Source: a virus. From it: a stretch of DNA of 52,668 nt. The notes beneath the pieces were generated by a model. The model did not search any database. It was not told the DNA's origin and saw nothing but the letters and a program-made list of their open reading frames with translations. The stretch lies in the IMG/VR virus record IMGVR_UViG_3300025010_000079, positions 1 to 52,668 of that record; one strand, written 5' to 3'. The translations under genes and the position numbers were made by a program. Below, in pieces: positions 52,561 through 52,668 of this stretch; within the stretch, counting starts at the first letter, position 1; every line of letters begins with the position of its first letter.

Positions 52561-52668
52561 ATGATTGAATTTAAAATTTATAACAATGAACTAAAAGAGG
52601 TTGCCGAGGAAGAATCAGTGGTAAGAGCATGTAAAAAAGCAAAAGACATAAATGGTTTTGTTGGAGTA
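52561..52668 (+). CDS. Partial hypothetical protein, cut by the window end
   Basis: 36 codons (M-I-E-F-K-I-Y-N-N-E-L-K-E-V-A-E-E) behind GAAAGGAAG, still open at the right edge. Confidence 0.5.
   Translation, partial: MIEFKIYNNELKEVAEEESVVRACKKAKDINGFVGV

Noticed and set aside
1-52668. CRISPR arrays, insertion sequences, rRNA genes
   Set aside because: I saw no regularly spaced direct repeats, no transposase domain with terminal repeats and no rRNA-like sequence.

Overview
The window is AT-rich DNA with strong GGAGG-type ribosome binding sites. Its gene set points to a large temperate phage or phage-plasmid of a Bacillota host, most likely Bacillales. The left part carries genes in an order that recalls the SPbeta late region: portal, terminase, a terminase-linked zinc protein, an HU protein and a YonO-type single-chain RNA polymerase. 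The rest carries plasmid-like functions: ParB-like proteins, a DUF932 protein, a DUF262 protein and a large methyltransferase-domain protein. Host and element type are inferences from gene content; no integrase, lysis or tail gene lies in the window.

Region 1 (1-18.2 kb, all minus strand) is the virion packaging and late-expression block. It holds portal, a terminase large subunit gene interrupted inside its Walker B motif by a 292-nt intron, a zinc-ribbon protein next to terminase, an HNH homing endonuclease, a P22-type antirepressor, a metallophosphoesterase, HU, a PIN-PhoH ATPase and the YonO-like polymerase. The polymerase reading frame runs 22 codons upstream of its first ATG to an AUU codon behind a perfect Shine-Dalgarno sequence.

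Region 2 (18.2-30.6 kb, minus strand) is accessory and replication-type. It holds two ParB/sulfiredoxin-fold proteins, a run of small proteins behind a consensus promoter, a radical SAM protein, a frameshifted AP2/HNH-like gene, an SF1 helicase with an N-terminal zinc finger and a possible replication initiator. It ends with a three-gene operon: MazG-like hydrolase, radical SAM enzyme, and a seryl-tRNA-synthetase catalytic core without a tRNA-binding domain. That operon has its own consensus promoter and is the best candidate for an undescribed pathway.

Region 3 (30.6-35.1 kb) is mostly non-coding and holds one broken plus-strand gene for a zinc-finger/nuclease protein. Strand composition flips sharply near 34.0 kb: C is almost absent on the left and G almost absent on the right.

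Region 4 (35.1-52.7 kb, all plus strand) is a train of small genes. From 35 to 39 kb most are single-gene cassettes, each with its own promoter and a terminator ending in a TTTTTCTTTT-like tail. From 39.4 to 40.1 kb there is a long structured leader and a 23-bp inverted repeat enclosing one small gene. From 40.8 to 51.5 kb the gaps between genes carry a repeated hairpin family whose stems differ in sequence but stay paired, with a conserved ATAACA loop and a conserved TCGAG-like 3' flank. A ribbon-helix-helix gene at 49.0 kb has matching operator sequences inside the promoters on both sides of it.
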